A DNA stretch of 55,258 bases from Streptomyces himastatinicus ATCC 53653 (GCF_000158915.1 NZ_GG657754.1:2099536-2154793); one strand, 5' to 3'. Shown: positions 40,028 through 48,853, numbered from the stretch's first letter. The notes: generated by a model from the sequence alone, not told the origin. Numbers and translations: made by a program.

Positions 40028-40313
40028 CACGCAGATCCGCCGAGAGGCGGCCGCTCTTGGCCGGCACGCCGCGGACGTCCTGGCCGAGCGGATCACGGCC
40101 GACCTCGCGCGCAGGCAACACCAGCGGCGTCACCGCCTCGAATCACAGATGCAGCGTCTGCTCACCCATCACACCCCGGAAGAAGTTCTGGCCTGCGCGG
40201 CAGGCCACCTACTCCAGGCGGCGTCTACCGCGCTCAACCCGCCGGCATTTCCCAGCCCGGCGCAGGCACCCGCTGCGTCCCCTTCCGGCCGTTCCCATCC
40301 CACGGAGTCCTAG
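39981..40313 (+). CDS. small Arg-rich protein, possibly the second half of the preceding gene
   Basis: 110 residues from ATG 39981: MGERVLLNVVLSRRADTQIR, helical EAAALGRHAADVLAERITAD, a basic RRQHQRRHRLE stretch and a Pro/Ala-rich tail. No family recognised. Its stop (40311-40313) touches the TTG start of the helicase, so it is translated in the same operon. See the preceding entry for a possible GCGA duplication joining both. Confidence 0.6.
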   Translation: MGERVLLNVVLSRRADTQIRREAAALGRHAADVLAERITADLARRQHQRRHRLESQMQRLLTHHTPEEVLACAAGHLLQAASTALNPPAFPSPAQAPAASPSGRSHPTES

Positions 40314-41777
40314 TTGCACACCCCCACCCACGAGCAGGTCCACGCAGCGGACACATTCCGCGCCGGCCGGCACCTCGCACTGCAGGCCGGAGCCGGAACC
40401 GGGAAGACCAGCACCCTGTGCCTGCTCGCCTCCAACACCAAACGCCGGGGCCGCTACATGGCCTTCAACAAGGACATTGCGCAGGACGCCGCAGCCCGCT
40501 TCCCGTCCACAGTGCAGTGCCGAACCGCCCACGCCACAGCCTTCGCCGCGCTCGGCCACCGCTATGCCGACCGGCTCAACAGCCCCCGCCAGCCGGCCTG
40601 GAAGACCGGCCAGTCCCTCGGCATCCTCCGACCCGTGCGGATCGCCGACCACGAGATCAGCCCAAGAATCCTGTCCCACAACGTGCTGCGCACCGTCACC
40701 CGCTTCTGCCACTCCGCCGACGGCGCACTGGCCCGCCACCATGTACCGCGCCTGCGCGGCCTCAACACTCCCGCCGAGCACCGGCAGTTCACTGAAGTCG
40801 TGCTCCCCTTCGCCGCCAAGGCCTGGGCAGACCTTCAGCGCCCCGACCACGGCGTCGTCCGCTTCGAGCACGACCACTACCTCAAGATGTGGGCGCTGAC
40901 CGGCCCGAAGATCGAGGTCGACTTCCTCTTCCTCGACGAGGCCCAGGACACCAACCCGGTGCTGGAGCAGGTGTTCACCGCACAGCGTGACCACGCCCAG
41001 CTCGTCATGGTCGGCGACTCCGCCCAGGCCATCTACGGATGGCGGGGCGCAACCGACGTGATGACCGGCTTCGAAGCCGAACAACTGACCCTCACCCGCT
41101 CGTTCCGCTTCGGACCACAGATCGCCGACGAGGCCAACCGGTGGCTCGCGCTCGCCGACGCGCCTATCCGGCTGACGGGAACCACCAGTGTTCCCACAGA
41201 GGTCAGCAGCATCGACCACCCCGACGCCGTGCTGTGCCGCACCAACATCGGGGCCATGACGGAGGTCATGCGCCTGCTCGGCGAGGGACACCGCGTCGCC
41301 CTCACCCGAGGAGGCCAGCAGCTGGCGCAACTCGCTTCTGCTGCACGCGACTTGAAAGAAGGACGCCGCACCCACCATCCCGAACTGGTGCTTTTCGCGT
41401 CCTGGGGCGACCTGCAGGACTACGCCGCCTACGATCCGGCTGGCCACGACCTGCAGCCCTTCGTCGACCTCGTCGACACCCACGGTCCCGAGGCCATCCT
41501 CGCTGCCGTGTCCGCACTCACCGAGGAGGCACACGCCGACGTCACCGTCTCCACCGCCCACAAAGCCAAAGGCCGCGAATGGCCGACCGTCAGGGTCGGC
41601 AACGACTTTCCCCAGCCGCAGGACACCGCCCCCGGCACAAACGCGACTGCCCAGGCCCCAGATGTAAGCGACACGGACGCCCGTCTCGCCTACGTCGCCG
41701 TCACTCGCGCACGTCACCGACTCGACCTCGGCGGCCTGGCGCGGAACGCCACCGCCCAGGAAGACGAAAGTGGATGA
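40314..41777 (+). CDS. UvrD/PcrA-like SF1 DNA helicase
   Basis: 487 residues from TTG 40314. Walker A LQAGAGTGKTSTL (about 26-38), motif II FLFLDEAQDTN, motif III region VMVGDSAQAIYGWRGA, motif V VTVSTAHKAKGREW and VI YVAVTRARHRLDL. All superfamily 1A motifs are present, but it is shorter than UvrD (about 700), lacking most of the 2B insert. It unwinds DNA using ATP. Stand-alone short UvrD-like helicases are frequent in phage-defence loci. The partners here are the DUF6083-like protein and the small ORFs upstream. Confidence 0.88.
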   Translation: MHTPTHEQVHAADTFRAGRHLALQAGAGTGKTSTLCLLASNTKRRGRYMAFNKDIAQDAAARFPSTVQCRTAHATAFAALGHRYADRLNSPRQPAWKTGQSLGILRPVRIADHEISPRILSHNVLRTVTRFCHSADGALARHHVPRLRGLNTPAEHRQFTEVVLPFAAKAWADLQRPDHGVVRFEHDHYLKMWALTGPKIEVDFLFLDEAQDTNPVLEQVFTAQRDHAQLVMVGDSAQAIYGWRGATDVMTGFEAEQLTLTRSFRFGPQIADEANRWLALADAPIRLTGTTSVPTEVSSIDHPDAVLCRTNIGAMTEVMRLLGEGHRVALTRGGQQLAQLASAARDLKEGRRTHHPELVLFASWGDLQDYAAYDPAGHDLQPFVDLVDTHGPEAILAAVSALTEEAHADVTVSTAHKAKGREWPTVRVGNDFPQPQDTAPGTNATAQAPDVSDTDARLAYVAVTRARHRLDLGGLARNATAQEDESG

Positions 41778-41842
41778 CGCCACAGACCTCGAGGGGCAGC
41801 CGGTTCCCTGGACCGCACACGACCAGCGCTGCCGAGTCCTGA

Positions 41843-41974
41843 CACAACCCGCTGGCAATCCAGCAAAACTGGGCGCGGCGCCGGAGCAGCACATGGTTCC
41901 AACTTTCCCGCCCCGATCCGCAGCGTCACTATGCTGACCTGCAGAGAGCGCTGATCGATCACGGACGAAGCTTG
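41843..41974 (+). pseudogene. C-terminal relic of a second tniQ
   Basis: An in-frame stretch after a TGA reads QNWARRRSSTWFQLSRPDPQ then RHYADLQRAL. It matches the intact tniQ C-terminus (RQWALQRNTTWFQLARPDPI, GHYADLRQAL) at most positions over about 40 codons, and the DNA matches too. No upstream tniQ domains remain. It is out of any complete gene, so it is debris of another Tn7-like element, located exactly between two cargo modules. Confidence 0.85.
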
Positions 41975-42054
41975 CCAGGTACATCGGCGCGGGAGAGCTT
42001 CGACGTAAGCATCCCAAGGAGGTCAGCCAATTGCGGCGCGAAGCGGCGGAACTC

Positions 42055-42390
42055 CTACAGAGCCAGGGTGACCTGGTCCAGGAGATCGGCCTGGGCCTTC
42101 GCGATCGCGTTGGACAGCTCGTCCTCGCTCAGGATGCGGGCGTCCTGGCGCCTGCGAAGGCTCTCTCCCTCGCGGCGCTGCTTCCAGTTCTCCAGTTCAC
42201 TCACCGAATAAGGGGCGCTGTACTTCCCGTCGATCAGCTTGTGACGCGGAGCAACAGCAGATTGGCGAGGCTATTCAAACCCCCGTGCCAGGTCGGGTCA
42301 GCCCGCGGGCCGTGGGCCTCGAAAGCGCGAATGTGCAACCTGCTTGGCCGAGAGCAGCCAGGGGTGCGCGGAACTCGACTAGCTGACCCG
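42055..42390 (-). pseudogene. remnant of an HNH endonuclease, frameshifted
   Basis: Minus-strand frames read GCSRPSRLHIRAFEAHGPR, then HGGLNSLANLLLL, then (after a frame change near 42245) HKLIDGKYSAPYSVSELENW. It runs on to DLLDQVTLAL and a stop at 42055. The order HI ... GG....N.LLLC..HHK.ID is an HNH nuclease core; the Cys and one His are lost at the frame change. The N-terminus is not found. Probably a decayed defence nuclease next to the tniQ relic. Confidence 0.7.
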
Positions 42391-42727
42391 GGCGGTCGGC
42401 CTCTCGACGCCTGCCCTGGCCGCCCTGCTGGGCCAACTCGTGGCCGACAGGCCTCTCCTGGGCTGGTGCCTGAACATGACGGCCCAAGAAGTCCACTCCC
42501 CTCGGCCCGTAGGGACCCACCTCAAACCACCGCCCGCCCCTCTTACGCGCAGCCCACCTCATGGGGAGAAGGTGGCACGACCACCACGGATGCCCCCGGT
42601 GCCCGTGCCGTGGGTGGCGCTACATCCATCAGACAGGCGCACTGCAGGGCCTGATGGGGAACTCTCGCGAACCCACGCGCGTCCTCGCTCGTATAGTGCT
42701 GGGATCACCATCGGACGGAGGCCGGGC
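42391..42727. other. region upstream of the AIPR gene without a confident gene
   Basis: 337 bases between the HNH remnant and the AIPR start. The AIPR frame is open through it but its translation is Pro/Arg-rich without family character, and no ribosome site precedes earlier starts. It probably holds the promoter of the AIPR-kinase operon. Confidence 0.4.
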
Positions 42728-44899
42728 GTGACGGCAGGGACCAACGCGGAGGAGGCCACGCCCTTGCAAGTGCGGCAGGTCCGGCAAGCCCTCGCAAGCG
42801 AGTTCGACGGGCTGATCGATCTGGGGGACGGCGAGTTCGCCCGAAACCGCGAGACCGTGTTCTTCTCCCGCGCCCTGGCGGCGAAGGCCATGCGGATCAC
42901 AACCGACTGCACCCCGCAGGAGGCGGCCGCCGCTGTCACTGACGGAGCCGATGACTTCGGCATCGATGCCGTGGCCACGTCCCCGGCAACCGGCGAGTTG
43001 TGGCTGATTCAGGCCAAGTGGAGTGACCGGGGCACTGCCCGGTTCACGTCCGCCGACGCCTCCAAACTCCTCCATGCCTTCCGGATGCTGGACAACTTGG
43101 ACTTCGATCGCTTCAACGCCCGGTTTCAGGCCTTCGCTGACCGGATCCGCCATGTGCTCGCCCAGCCAACGCCCCAGGTCCACCTCGTCGCTGCCGTTAT
43201 GGGGCCAGCAGCACCAGCGACTCGTGCCCTGCAGCTAATCCACGGGGAGTCCGCCGACCTGGACACTCGCACCGATCTGAGGGTGCTGGCGAGCAGCGAC
43301 CTGTACGCCGCTATCCGCCAGGACGTGGCGCCGCAGCCGCTGATCGTGACCGCTACCTTCACCGACGGCTGGTTCGGGCAAGATCTGCCCTATCCCTCCC
43401 ACGTCGGTACGGTCACCGCAGACGAGATCGCCCATTGGTATGAGCTGCACGGCGCAGAACTGTTCAACGTGAACGTACGCCGCCCGCTGGGGCACACATC
43501 CGTCAACGCCACACTTGATGACAGCCTGGCCAAAAACCCTGAGCACTTCTGGTATTTCAACAACGGCATCACGGTGCTGTGCGAGTCGACCACCGCTGAG
43601 TACTTCGGCCGCCGCGCCCAGGGCGCGCCGGTGCGCCTCACCATGACCGACGCGCAGATCGTCAACGGCGCACAGACCGTGGCAGCGCTGTACCGCGCCT
43701 TCGCGGACGATCCGCAGACGCTCGCGGAGGCCAAGGCGATGGTGCGGATCATCACCATCGGACAGACCCCGCCAGGGTTCGCCAACTCGGTCACGGTGGC
43801 CACCAATACCCAAAACCATGTAGAGCAGCGCGACTTCATCGCGCTGGACCAGGCGCAGGCGTACATTCGCGACGACTTCCGAATCACCCTGGACAAGGAC
43901 TACGTCATCAAGCGCGGAGAGCTTGAGCCCGCGCCCGATGCAGGCTGCACCGTGCTGGAAGCAGCCACTGCGCTGGCCTGCGCCCATCCCGACGCGCGGA
44001 TGGCCGCAGGGGCCCGCGCCTCCACTGATTTCCTGTGGCAATCTGCCCCGGAGGGCGGCTATACGCAGCTGTTTGCGGAGCCACCCAACGCCGTGCAGAT
44101 CTGGCGCTCGGTGCAGCTGCTGCGTACCGTGCAGCAGACCGTCCACGACCTCTCGGCGACCTTGCCCGGCCGCGCCGCCGCGATCGCAGAGAGCGGCGTA
44201 CTCCTGGTGGCCCATCTTGTGTTCCAGCGCGCAGACACTGAGGCGATCGACGACCTAGACGCAGACTGGCAGCCCGCACTGAATGCGGCTCCGGAACTCA
44301 CCGCGCAGACCCTGGCCCATCTCATCTCCGAAGTCGACCGGCAGTACGGGCCGCACAGCTTCGTCTCGCGCACCTTCACACAGGCGGCCGCCTCCCGGGA
44401 ACTGGCGGCAGCAGTCCTGGCCTCGTTCGACGGCCAGGGGCACTACCCCGAACTTGCCTCCTACCAGCGTTCCACCGAGCCACGTCGCGGGCGGCGTCCC
44501 AACCCGACGCGAGTCCTGGTCGATCAGCACCGGCTGCAGGACGGCACCCAGCTCATGTATCACCCCAGGCCCCGGGAGGACGAGGCAATCGGGGAGTGGC
44601 TGAACGCCGACCCGAACCGGTTCATGGCGACATGGACTAACGACAAGGCCAAGCCCCTGCTGTGGGCGGCTGACGGAGCGCGCTATTCCCCGGCCGGGCT
44701 GATCCTGCACATGTGGCGGCAGGCAGGCTGGGACGACGCCCCGCTCGCGGTGCAGGCCAGCACGCAGTGGGCCCTGCCCGGCGGCCCCACATTGAGCGAG
44801 CTTGCGCAGGAGCTGTGGCACGAGGCCCGGAGCACCGAGCCGCACTCGGGCGAAACCGGCGGAGACGTGAGGCGGGGGGACGGCACGAACGGTGCCTGA
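42728..44899 (+). CDS. AIPR-family abortive-infection protein with N-terminal nuclease-like motif
   Basis: 723 residues from GTG 42728 (GACGGAGG upstream). NPEHFWYFNNGITVL (about 268-284) and IVNGAQTVAALYRAF (about 312-326) are the AIPR signature, a family known from phage abortive infection. The N-terminal region has DGADDFGIDAV followed by LWLIQAKW: Asp80 and Gln-Ala-Lys97, a D...QxK variant of the restriction/Mrr nuclease core, so it may cut nucleic acid. The C-terminal 150 residues contain repeated Trp-rich helices. The last 8 bp overlap the kinase gene, which makes them a coupled pair. Confidence 0.88.
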   Translation: MTAGTNAEEATPLQVRQVRQALASEFDGLIDLGDGEFARNRETVFFSRALAAKAMRITTDCTPQEAAAAVTDGADDFGIDAVATSPATGELWLIQAKWSDRGTARFTSADASKLLHAFRMLDNLDFDRFNARFQAFADRIRHVLAQPTPQVHLVAAVMGPAAPATRALQLIHGESADLDTRTDLRVLASSDLYAAIRQDVAPQPLIVTATFTDGWFGQDLPYPSHVGTVTADEIAHWYELHGAELFNVNVRRPLGHTSVNATLDDSLAKNPEHFWYFNNGITVLCESTTAEYFGRRAQGAPVRLTMTDAQIVNGAQTVAALYRAFADDPQTLAEAKAMVRIITIGQTPPGFANSVTVATNTQNHVEQRDFIALDQAQAYIRDDFRITLDKDYVIKRGELEPAPDAGCTVLEAATALACAHPDARMAAGARASTDFLWQSAPEGGYTQLFAEPPNAVQIWRSVQLLRTVQQTVHDLSATLPGRAAAIAESGVLLVAHLVFQRADTEAIDDLDADWQPALNAAPELTAQTLAHLISEVDRQYGPHSFVSRTFTQAAASRELAAAVLASFDGQGHYPELASYQRSTEPRRGRRPNPTRVLVDQHRLQDGTQLMYHPRPREDEAIGEWLNADPNRFMATWTNDKAKPLLWAADGARYSPAGLILHMWRQAGWDDAPLAVQASTQWALPGGPTLSELAQELWHEARSTEPHSGETGGDVRRGDGTNGA

Positions 44900-46322
44900 G
44901 CCACGGATCATCGCCAAGCGCTACGCGCTGCGTGAATCAATCGAGGAAGGCGGGATGGGCCAGGTCTGGCGCGCCAACGACCTGATCCTGGGGCGCGATG
45001 TCGCCGTCAAACTCATCCTGGACAACCTCGCTGCCCACCGTGATGGCGACGCCGTCGTGGAGCGCTTCCGCCGGGAGGTGCGCGTGACCGCGCAGCTGCA
45101 TCACCCAGGCATCCCCCAGGTGTACGACGCCTTCTTAAATGGCACCGCAGACCGCATGTTCATGGTCATGGAACTCGTGCAGGGCGTTTCCCTGAAGCAA
45201 GTGATCGACACTTCCGGGAGTGTGCCTACGGTGTGGGCCGTGTGTCTGGCACTGCACATATGTGCCGCTCTGCACCACGCGCACGATGTCCACGTGATCC
45301 ACCGTGACATCAAGCCAGCCAACATCATGATCGCGGTCGACGGCACCGTGAAGGTCCTGGACTTCGGCATCGCCATGGCCCTAGGCCTGGATGCGCCCAG
45401 CCGCCTGACGAAGCCCCAACAGATCATCGGCAGCCCGCACTACATGGCCCCCGAGCAGTTCGATGCGGGTCACATCACGCCCCAGACCGACCTCTACGCC
45501 CTGGGCGTAGTCCTGTACGAGCTCCTGACCGGTGAGCGGCCGTTCGACGGGGGCAACGTCGTCAACCTGATGTGTGCGCATGTGCTCCAGCAGCCTGCAC
45601 CACTACGCAGCCACCGTGCGAACGTCGACCCGCAACTCGAACGGCTCGTCCTCGAGCTGTTGGCCAAGCGCGCCGATGCGCGCCCCAGCAGCGCCCGCCA
45701 CGTGATGGACGAGCTCCTGGGCCACCTGCCGCACCAGCATCACGGGTACCTCTCCTTCCCCGGACTGCCGACCCTGACGGTGCCCCCAGTCCTTATGCCC
45801 GGCCCCGACACACCTCGAGTCCCGGCAGTCGCCTCGAGGGGCGTTCGCCATGTGCTCCCCGAGCCGGTCAGTACGGAAGGGCACACCGACCGCCTGGGAA
45901 CAGCGCGAGCTCTGTTCGAGGCAGGTCGGCTGAGCGAGGCGCTGTCGGTCTACGAGGCCCTAGCTCATGAGTTCGACCTCCTCGGCGTGCAGGGTGCTGA
46001 GGATGCCCTGACCTGCCGCATCCAGGCCGCCCGTTGCCGGATCGGACTCGGCCAACATCAACGCGCGCTAAGCGATCTCCAGCGCGAACTGGCCCAGTTG
46101 CGCGCCCACCGCGCACCCACGGACACCGTGGTTCTTGAGGTGCGCCTGCAGGCAGGGCTGTTGCTGCGCGATGTGCACCGCTTCGCAGAGTCGGTACAGG
46201 AGTTGGGCAGCCTGTACAACGACTTGGTAGGCAAGCATGGTCCGGATTCTGCCCTGGCGAACCAGGCACGCGACGCTCTCGTCGCGATTCGTCGTCGGCC
46301 GCCGGGCGGCCGCTCCATCTGA
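44892..46322 (+). CDS. soluble Ser/Thr protein kinase with C-terminal TPR-like region
   Basis: 476 residues from GTG 44892. A complete Hanks-type kinase occupies residues 10-275: glycine loop EEGGMGQVW, Lys40 in VAVKLI, catalytic HRDIKPANIM (Asp139), DFG (157-159), then APEQF and DLYALGVVLYELLTGERPF. There is no transmembrane helix or PASTA domain. After a Pro-rich linker, residues 340-470 form TPR-like helices (GRLSEALSVYEALAHEFDLL, HQRALSDLQRELAQL) suited to holding a partner. Overlap with the AIPR gene suggests the kinase controls that effector. Confidence 0.92.
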   Translation: MPEPRIIAKRYALRESIEEGGMGQVWRANDLILGRDVAVKLILDNLAAHRDGDAVVERFRREVRVTAQLHHPGIPQVYDAFLNGTADRMFMVMELVQGVSLKQVIDTSGSVPTVWAVCLALHICAALHHAHDVHVIHRDIKPANIMIAVDGTVKVLDFGIAMALGLDAPSRLTKPQQIIGSPHYMAPEQFDAGHITPQTDLYALGVVLYELLTGERPFDGGNVVNLMCAHVLQQPAPLRSHRANVDPQLERLVLELLAKRADARPSSARHVMDELLGHLPHQHHGYLSFPGLPTLTVPPVLMPGPDTPRVPAVASRGVRHVLPEPVSTEGHTDRLGTARALFEAGRLSEALSVYEALAHEFDLLGVQGAEDALTCRIQAARCRIGLGQHQRALSDLQRELAQLRAHRAPTDTVVLEVRLQAGLLLRDVHRFAESVQELGSLYNDLVGKHGPDSALANQARDALVAIRRRPPGGRSI

Positions 46323-46343
46323 TGAGGCTGGGGCAACCCACGC

Positions 46344-47286
46344 TTAGGTGTCTTCACCGTCCTCGGGGACGTCGACGCTGATGCTCGCAAGGTTCGCCTC
46401 GCGGTGCCCAGTACCGAAGCCGTCCTCGGGGATCAGGTACTTGTCCGGTGGAAAGTCCCAGGGCAGGCACCAGGTCATGGCCTTGCCGCGCATCCCGTTG
46501 TCGCGCGTGGTGACGGTGATCTGGCGCGGTGCGATGGCCTGCTGCAGGTGGGCCGCGCGGGCCACGGCTTCGTCGTCGTTGTTCGGCAGGCGTCGGTGCC
46601 CAGGCTCGTCGCGTTGGACCTGATCCTCGGTGCCGTCGTGCAGTTCGAAGCGGCCGTTGGGGGGACAGGCCCTTGAGGACATCGCCCAGCAGCTCGTAAA
46701 CCCCGCGCGCTCGTTTCCTGATCTTCTCGCTACCCTCGGAGTAGGACTTGGTGTCGATCTCCTCCACCACCACGTGCGGGATCACCAGCGTTGCTGGGCC
46801 CTTCCCGCACACCCGAGACCACGGAATCTTGTCGAAGCGCTGACAGTGCAGCAGGGTGTTCGTGTCCACGACCAGCACACGCTGCCGGTAGCTGCGGTAG
46901 TCCTCCACGGTCTGCCGCATCCGGTTCTGCAGTTCCATGAAGTACGTCGCCAGCTCGTCCAACTCCCAGTGCACCAGCAGCGTGGTTCGGTAAGGCGTCA
47001 AAGAACTGTGCACGATGTGGCTGTAGTGCTCGCCGCGCAGCCGCGCCGGCACCGCGGGGTCGGCGAAGACACCCGCCAGTTGCCGGGCGGTCGTCGCGGT
47101 CCACTGGGCGTACTGCCGCAGCGTCACCACCAGGTCGGGCCCGGCCAGCTTCGAGGGCTCCACGCCCGCCAGCGTCGGCTGGGCGAAGTGCGGGACGGAG
47201 TTGCGGACGTCGTTGAGCCCGCCCTGGACCAGATCGTCGAGGAACTTGATCGCCTTCTCGCAGGTGACCCCGGGCCGCAGCAGCAT
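46344..47286 (-). pseudogene. PIN-domain RNase-like protein, frameshifted as read
   Basis: Start ATG 47286 with GAGGGAG upstream (MLLRPGVTCEKAIKFLDDLV). An N-terminal helical region of about 130 residues is followed by a PIN core: Asp141 in VLVVDTNTLLH, Glu175/176 in VVVEEIDTKS; then, in the next frame, NNDDEAVARAAHLQQ and VTTRDNGMRGKA supply the remaining acids. The frame switch is in six G at 46659-46664; with five the protein reads LSPNGRFELHDGTEDQV and ends DVPEDGEDT, about 314 residues. This homopolymer indel may be a sequencing error. It converges with the kinase gene 21 bp away; probable RNase effector. Confidence 0.82.
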
Positions 47287-47800
47287 GGACAACTCCCTCG
47301 CCTCTCGGGCTGCCGCACCGTTGCGAGCGGCTTCGCCAGCCACATCGTGGCAGCCGATCCCGGCAAGCGGCCACCGAGATCCGCAGGTCTGCCGCACCCT
47401 GACGCTCGTTGAACCAGCAGAGACCGTCCTCCATGGTCGATTCCAGGGGCGAGGGCTCATGACACGGTCGTTAGCGGTACCCCTGGTTGTGAGAACCGTG
47501 CGGCATAGGTCCACAAGTCGGCGCCCCGCAGGTGAGGAATCAAGGAGAGCAAGTCTGGGGAACCCGTGAGCAACGGGTGGGGAAAATCAAGGTTCTGGCC
47601 CCGATTTCGTGAATGATCTTCGGCTTCTGGCTTGGCCTGCCGAGCTCCTGCTCCCGATCGGAAGACGGCGGTGTTCTCAGGTGACAGAGTCGCCGCCTCC
47701 TCAGTGTCCGGCCGGGGCTCCCCGTCAAGGGCGCCTTCGGCGTCGCTCACTCGATGGGCTTCGACCCCGTGCTGTCAGTGCCGCCTTCTACAGTGCTTCC
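47287..47800. other. intergenic region with one arm of a 33-bp inverted repeat
   Basis: 514 bases upstream of both the PIN gene and the 277-aa gene. A minus-strand reading ending WTYAARFSQPGVPLTTVS resembles a protein fragment, perhaps transposase debris, but cannot be assigned. The inverted-repeat arm lies at 47591-47623. Confidence 0.4.
47591..47623. repeat. left arm of a 33-bp inverted repeat (IS-end-like)
   Basis: Its reverse complement starts CCGAAGATCATTCACGAAAT and ends CAGAACC. It matches 48658-48690 at 30 of 33 positions in inverse orientation, the first 20 exactly. The pair bounds 1.1 kb with one gene. Confidence 0.85.
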
Positions 47801-48631
47801 ATGTCTGACAACGAACGGCCGCCGAACCGCAGGCTGGTGGAGGCCGTGTATCCCGCCGGCACCCACCTCGACTACTCCCGCGCCTCCTCCAACGGGATGC
47901 GCGGCAACGTACGCGACGACCGGGACAACTCGCTCATCGGCCAGGCCGAACTCTTCGACGCCCCCGACCGGTACGCCGACGGCTACCACGACGGCTACGA
48001 CCACCGATCCCACGACGACGAGTTCCGCCGTCACGTCGCGGACCTCCTCGCCCGCGAGGTGGTCCTCTTCTTGGGGGACCTCGCTTATGACACGGCGGCC
48101 CGCGGCTTGGCCACCGCCCTCCCACACGTCAACGCCTGGGTGCGCCAACGCGTGGACAAGCTGCGCAGCCGCTCAACGAGGGTCGCTGCAGCCGCCCTCC
48201 CCGAGCCCGCGCAGGAACCCGGTCCCGAGCACGCACCGCCGCGACCGGCCGCCGCGACCGCGGTCCACCACCGGGTGGACCCCGTGCTGCGCGCCGACCA
48301 GGGCGATACCTGCGCGAACGCCGCCCTGGAGCGGATCAGCGCTCGGGCGGTCGAGGTCCACGGGATGGCCGCGCACTACGCCGCTGACCTGCCCGCGGCC
48401 GACGCCGCCGACGAGGCCATGCGCCAGGCCGTGGCTGCGGCTGCGCCCGGACTAGCCGCCGCCGCTCTCCAACTCATCGCCTCTGACGAGGCGCTGGGCC
48501 TGACCCCTGAGCAGCAGATGTACATGTGGGAGCGTGCCGCCGAACTCGACCTCGCCGTGGTCGAAGACCTCACTGGCGCCCACACCATGCCGGCAGAGGT
48601 CGTCGCGCCGCAGCCCTTCGGCCGCGAGTAG
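47801..48631 (+). CDS. unknown 276-aa protein between inverted repeats
   Basis: Starts ATG 47801 (MSDNERPPNRRLVEAVYPAG). The N-terminal half has a Tyr/Asp/His-rich stretch DAPDRYADGYHDGYDHRSHD, then a helical region EFRRHVADLLAREVVLFLGD. The second half is an Ala-rich helical domain (AAHYAADLPAADAADEAMRQ). No transmembrane helix, catalytic motif or known family is recognised. It is the only gene inside the 33-bp inverted repeat pair, so it could be a passenger of a small transposable unit or just trapped between two IS ends. Confidence 0.65.
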   Translation: MSDNERPPNRRLVEAVYPAGTHLDYSRASSNGMRGNVRDDRDNSLIGQAELFDAPDRYADGYHDGYDHRSHDDEFRRHVADLLAREVVLFLGDLAYDTAARGLATALPHVNAWVRQRVDKLRSRSTRVAAAALPEPAQEPGPEHAPPRPAAATAVHHRVDPVLRADQGDTCANAALERISARAVEVHGMAAHYAADLPAADAADEAMRQAVAAAAPGLAAAALQLIASDEALGLTPEQQMYMWERAAELDLAVVEDLTGAHTMPAEVVAPQPFGRE

Positions 48632-48657
48632 GAGCGTGATGCCCCGGGCCGGCGGAT

Positions 48658-48690
48658 CCGAAGATCATTCACGAAATTGCGGTCAGAACC
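48658..48690. repeat. right arm of the 33-bp inverted repeat
   Basis: CCGAAGATCATTCACGAAAT then TGCGGTCAGAACC; inverse partner of 47591-47623. It lies 26 bp after the stop of the enclosed gene and 24 bp before the IS3 transposase remnant. Confidence 0.85.
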
Positions 48691-48713
48691 AAAATCAACG
48701 AGTCTCATCAACG

Positions 48714-48853
48714 ACCGAGGCGAGCATCGCGCTGTTCGGGTAGATGGACGGTTTTTACAACTCCCGGCACAGCCAGAAACGGCTCGGCTACCTCAGCCCA
48801 CCGAGTTCGAAGGGAAGCACCACACCGACCAGGCAACGGCCGAACGCACCTGA
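48714..48853 (+). pseudogene. 3' remnant of an IS3-family transposase
   Basis: Reads TEASIALFG, stop, MDGFYNSRHSQKRLGYLSP, then (after a missing base near 48800) AEFEGKHHTDQATAERT and a stop. DGFYNSR..QKRLGYLSP.EFE is the C-terminal signature of IS3-type orfB transposases. It is truncated at the 5' side and broken by an in-frame stop and a frameshift, so inactive. Confidence 0.85.

Noticed and set aside
42440..42727. N-terminal extension of the AIPR protein
   Set aside because: Pro/Arg-rich translation, no ribosome site, while GTG 42728 follows a good one and matches the fold start.
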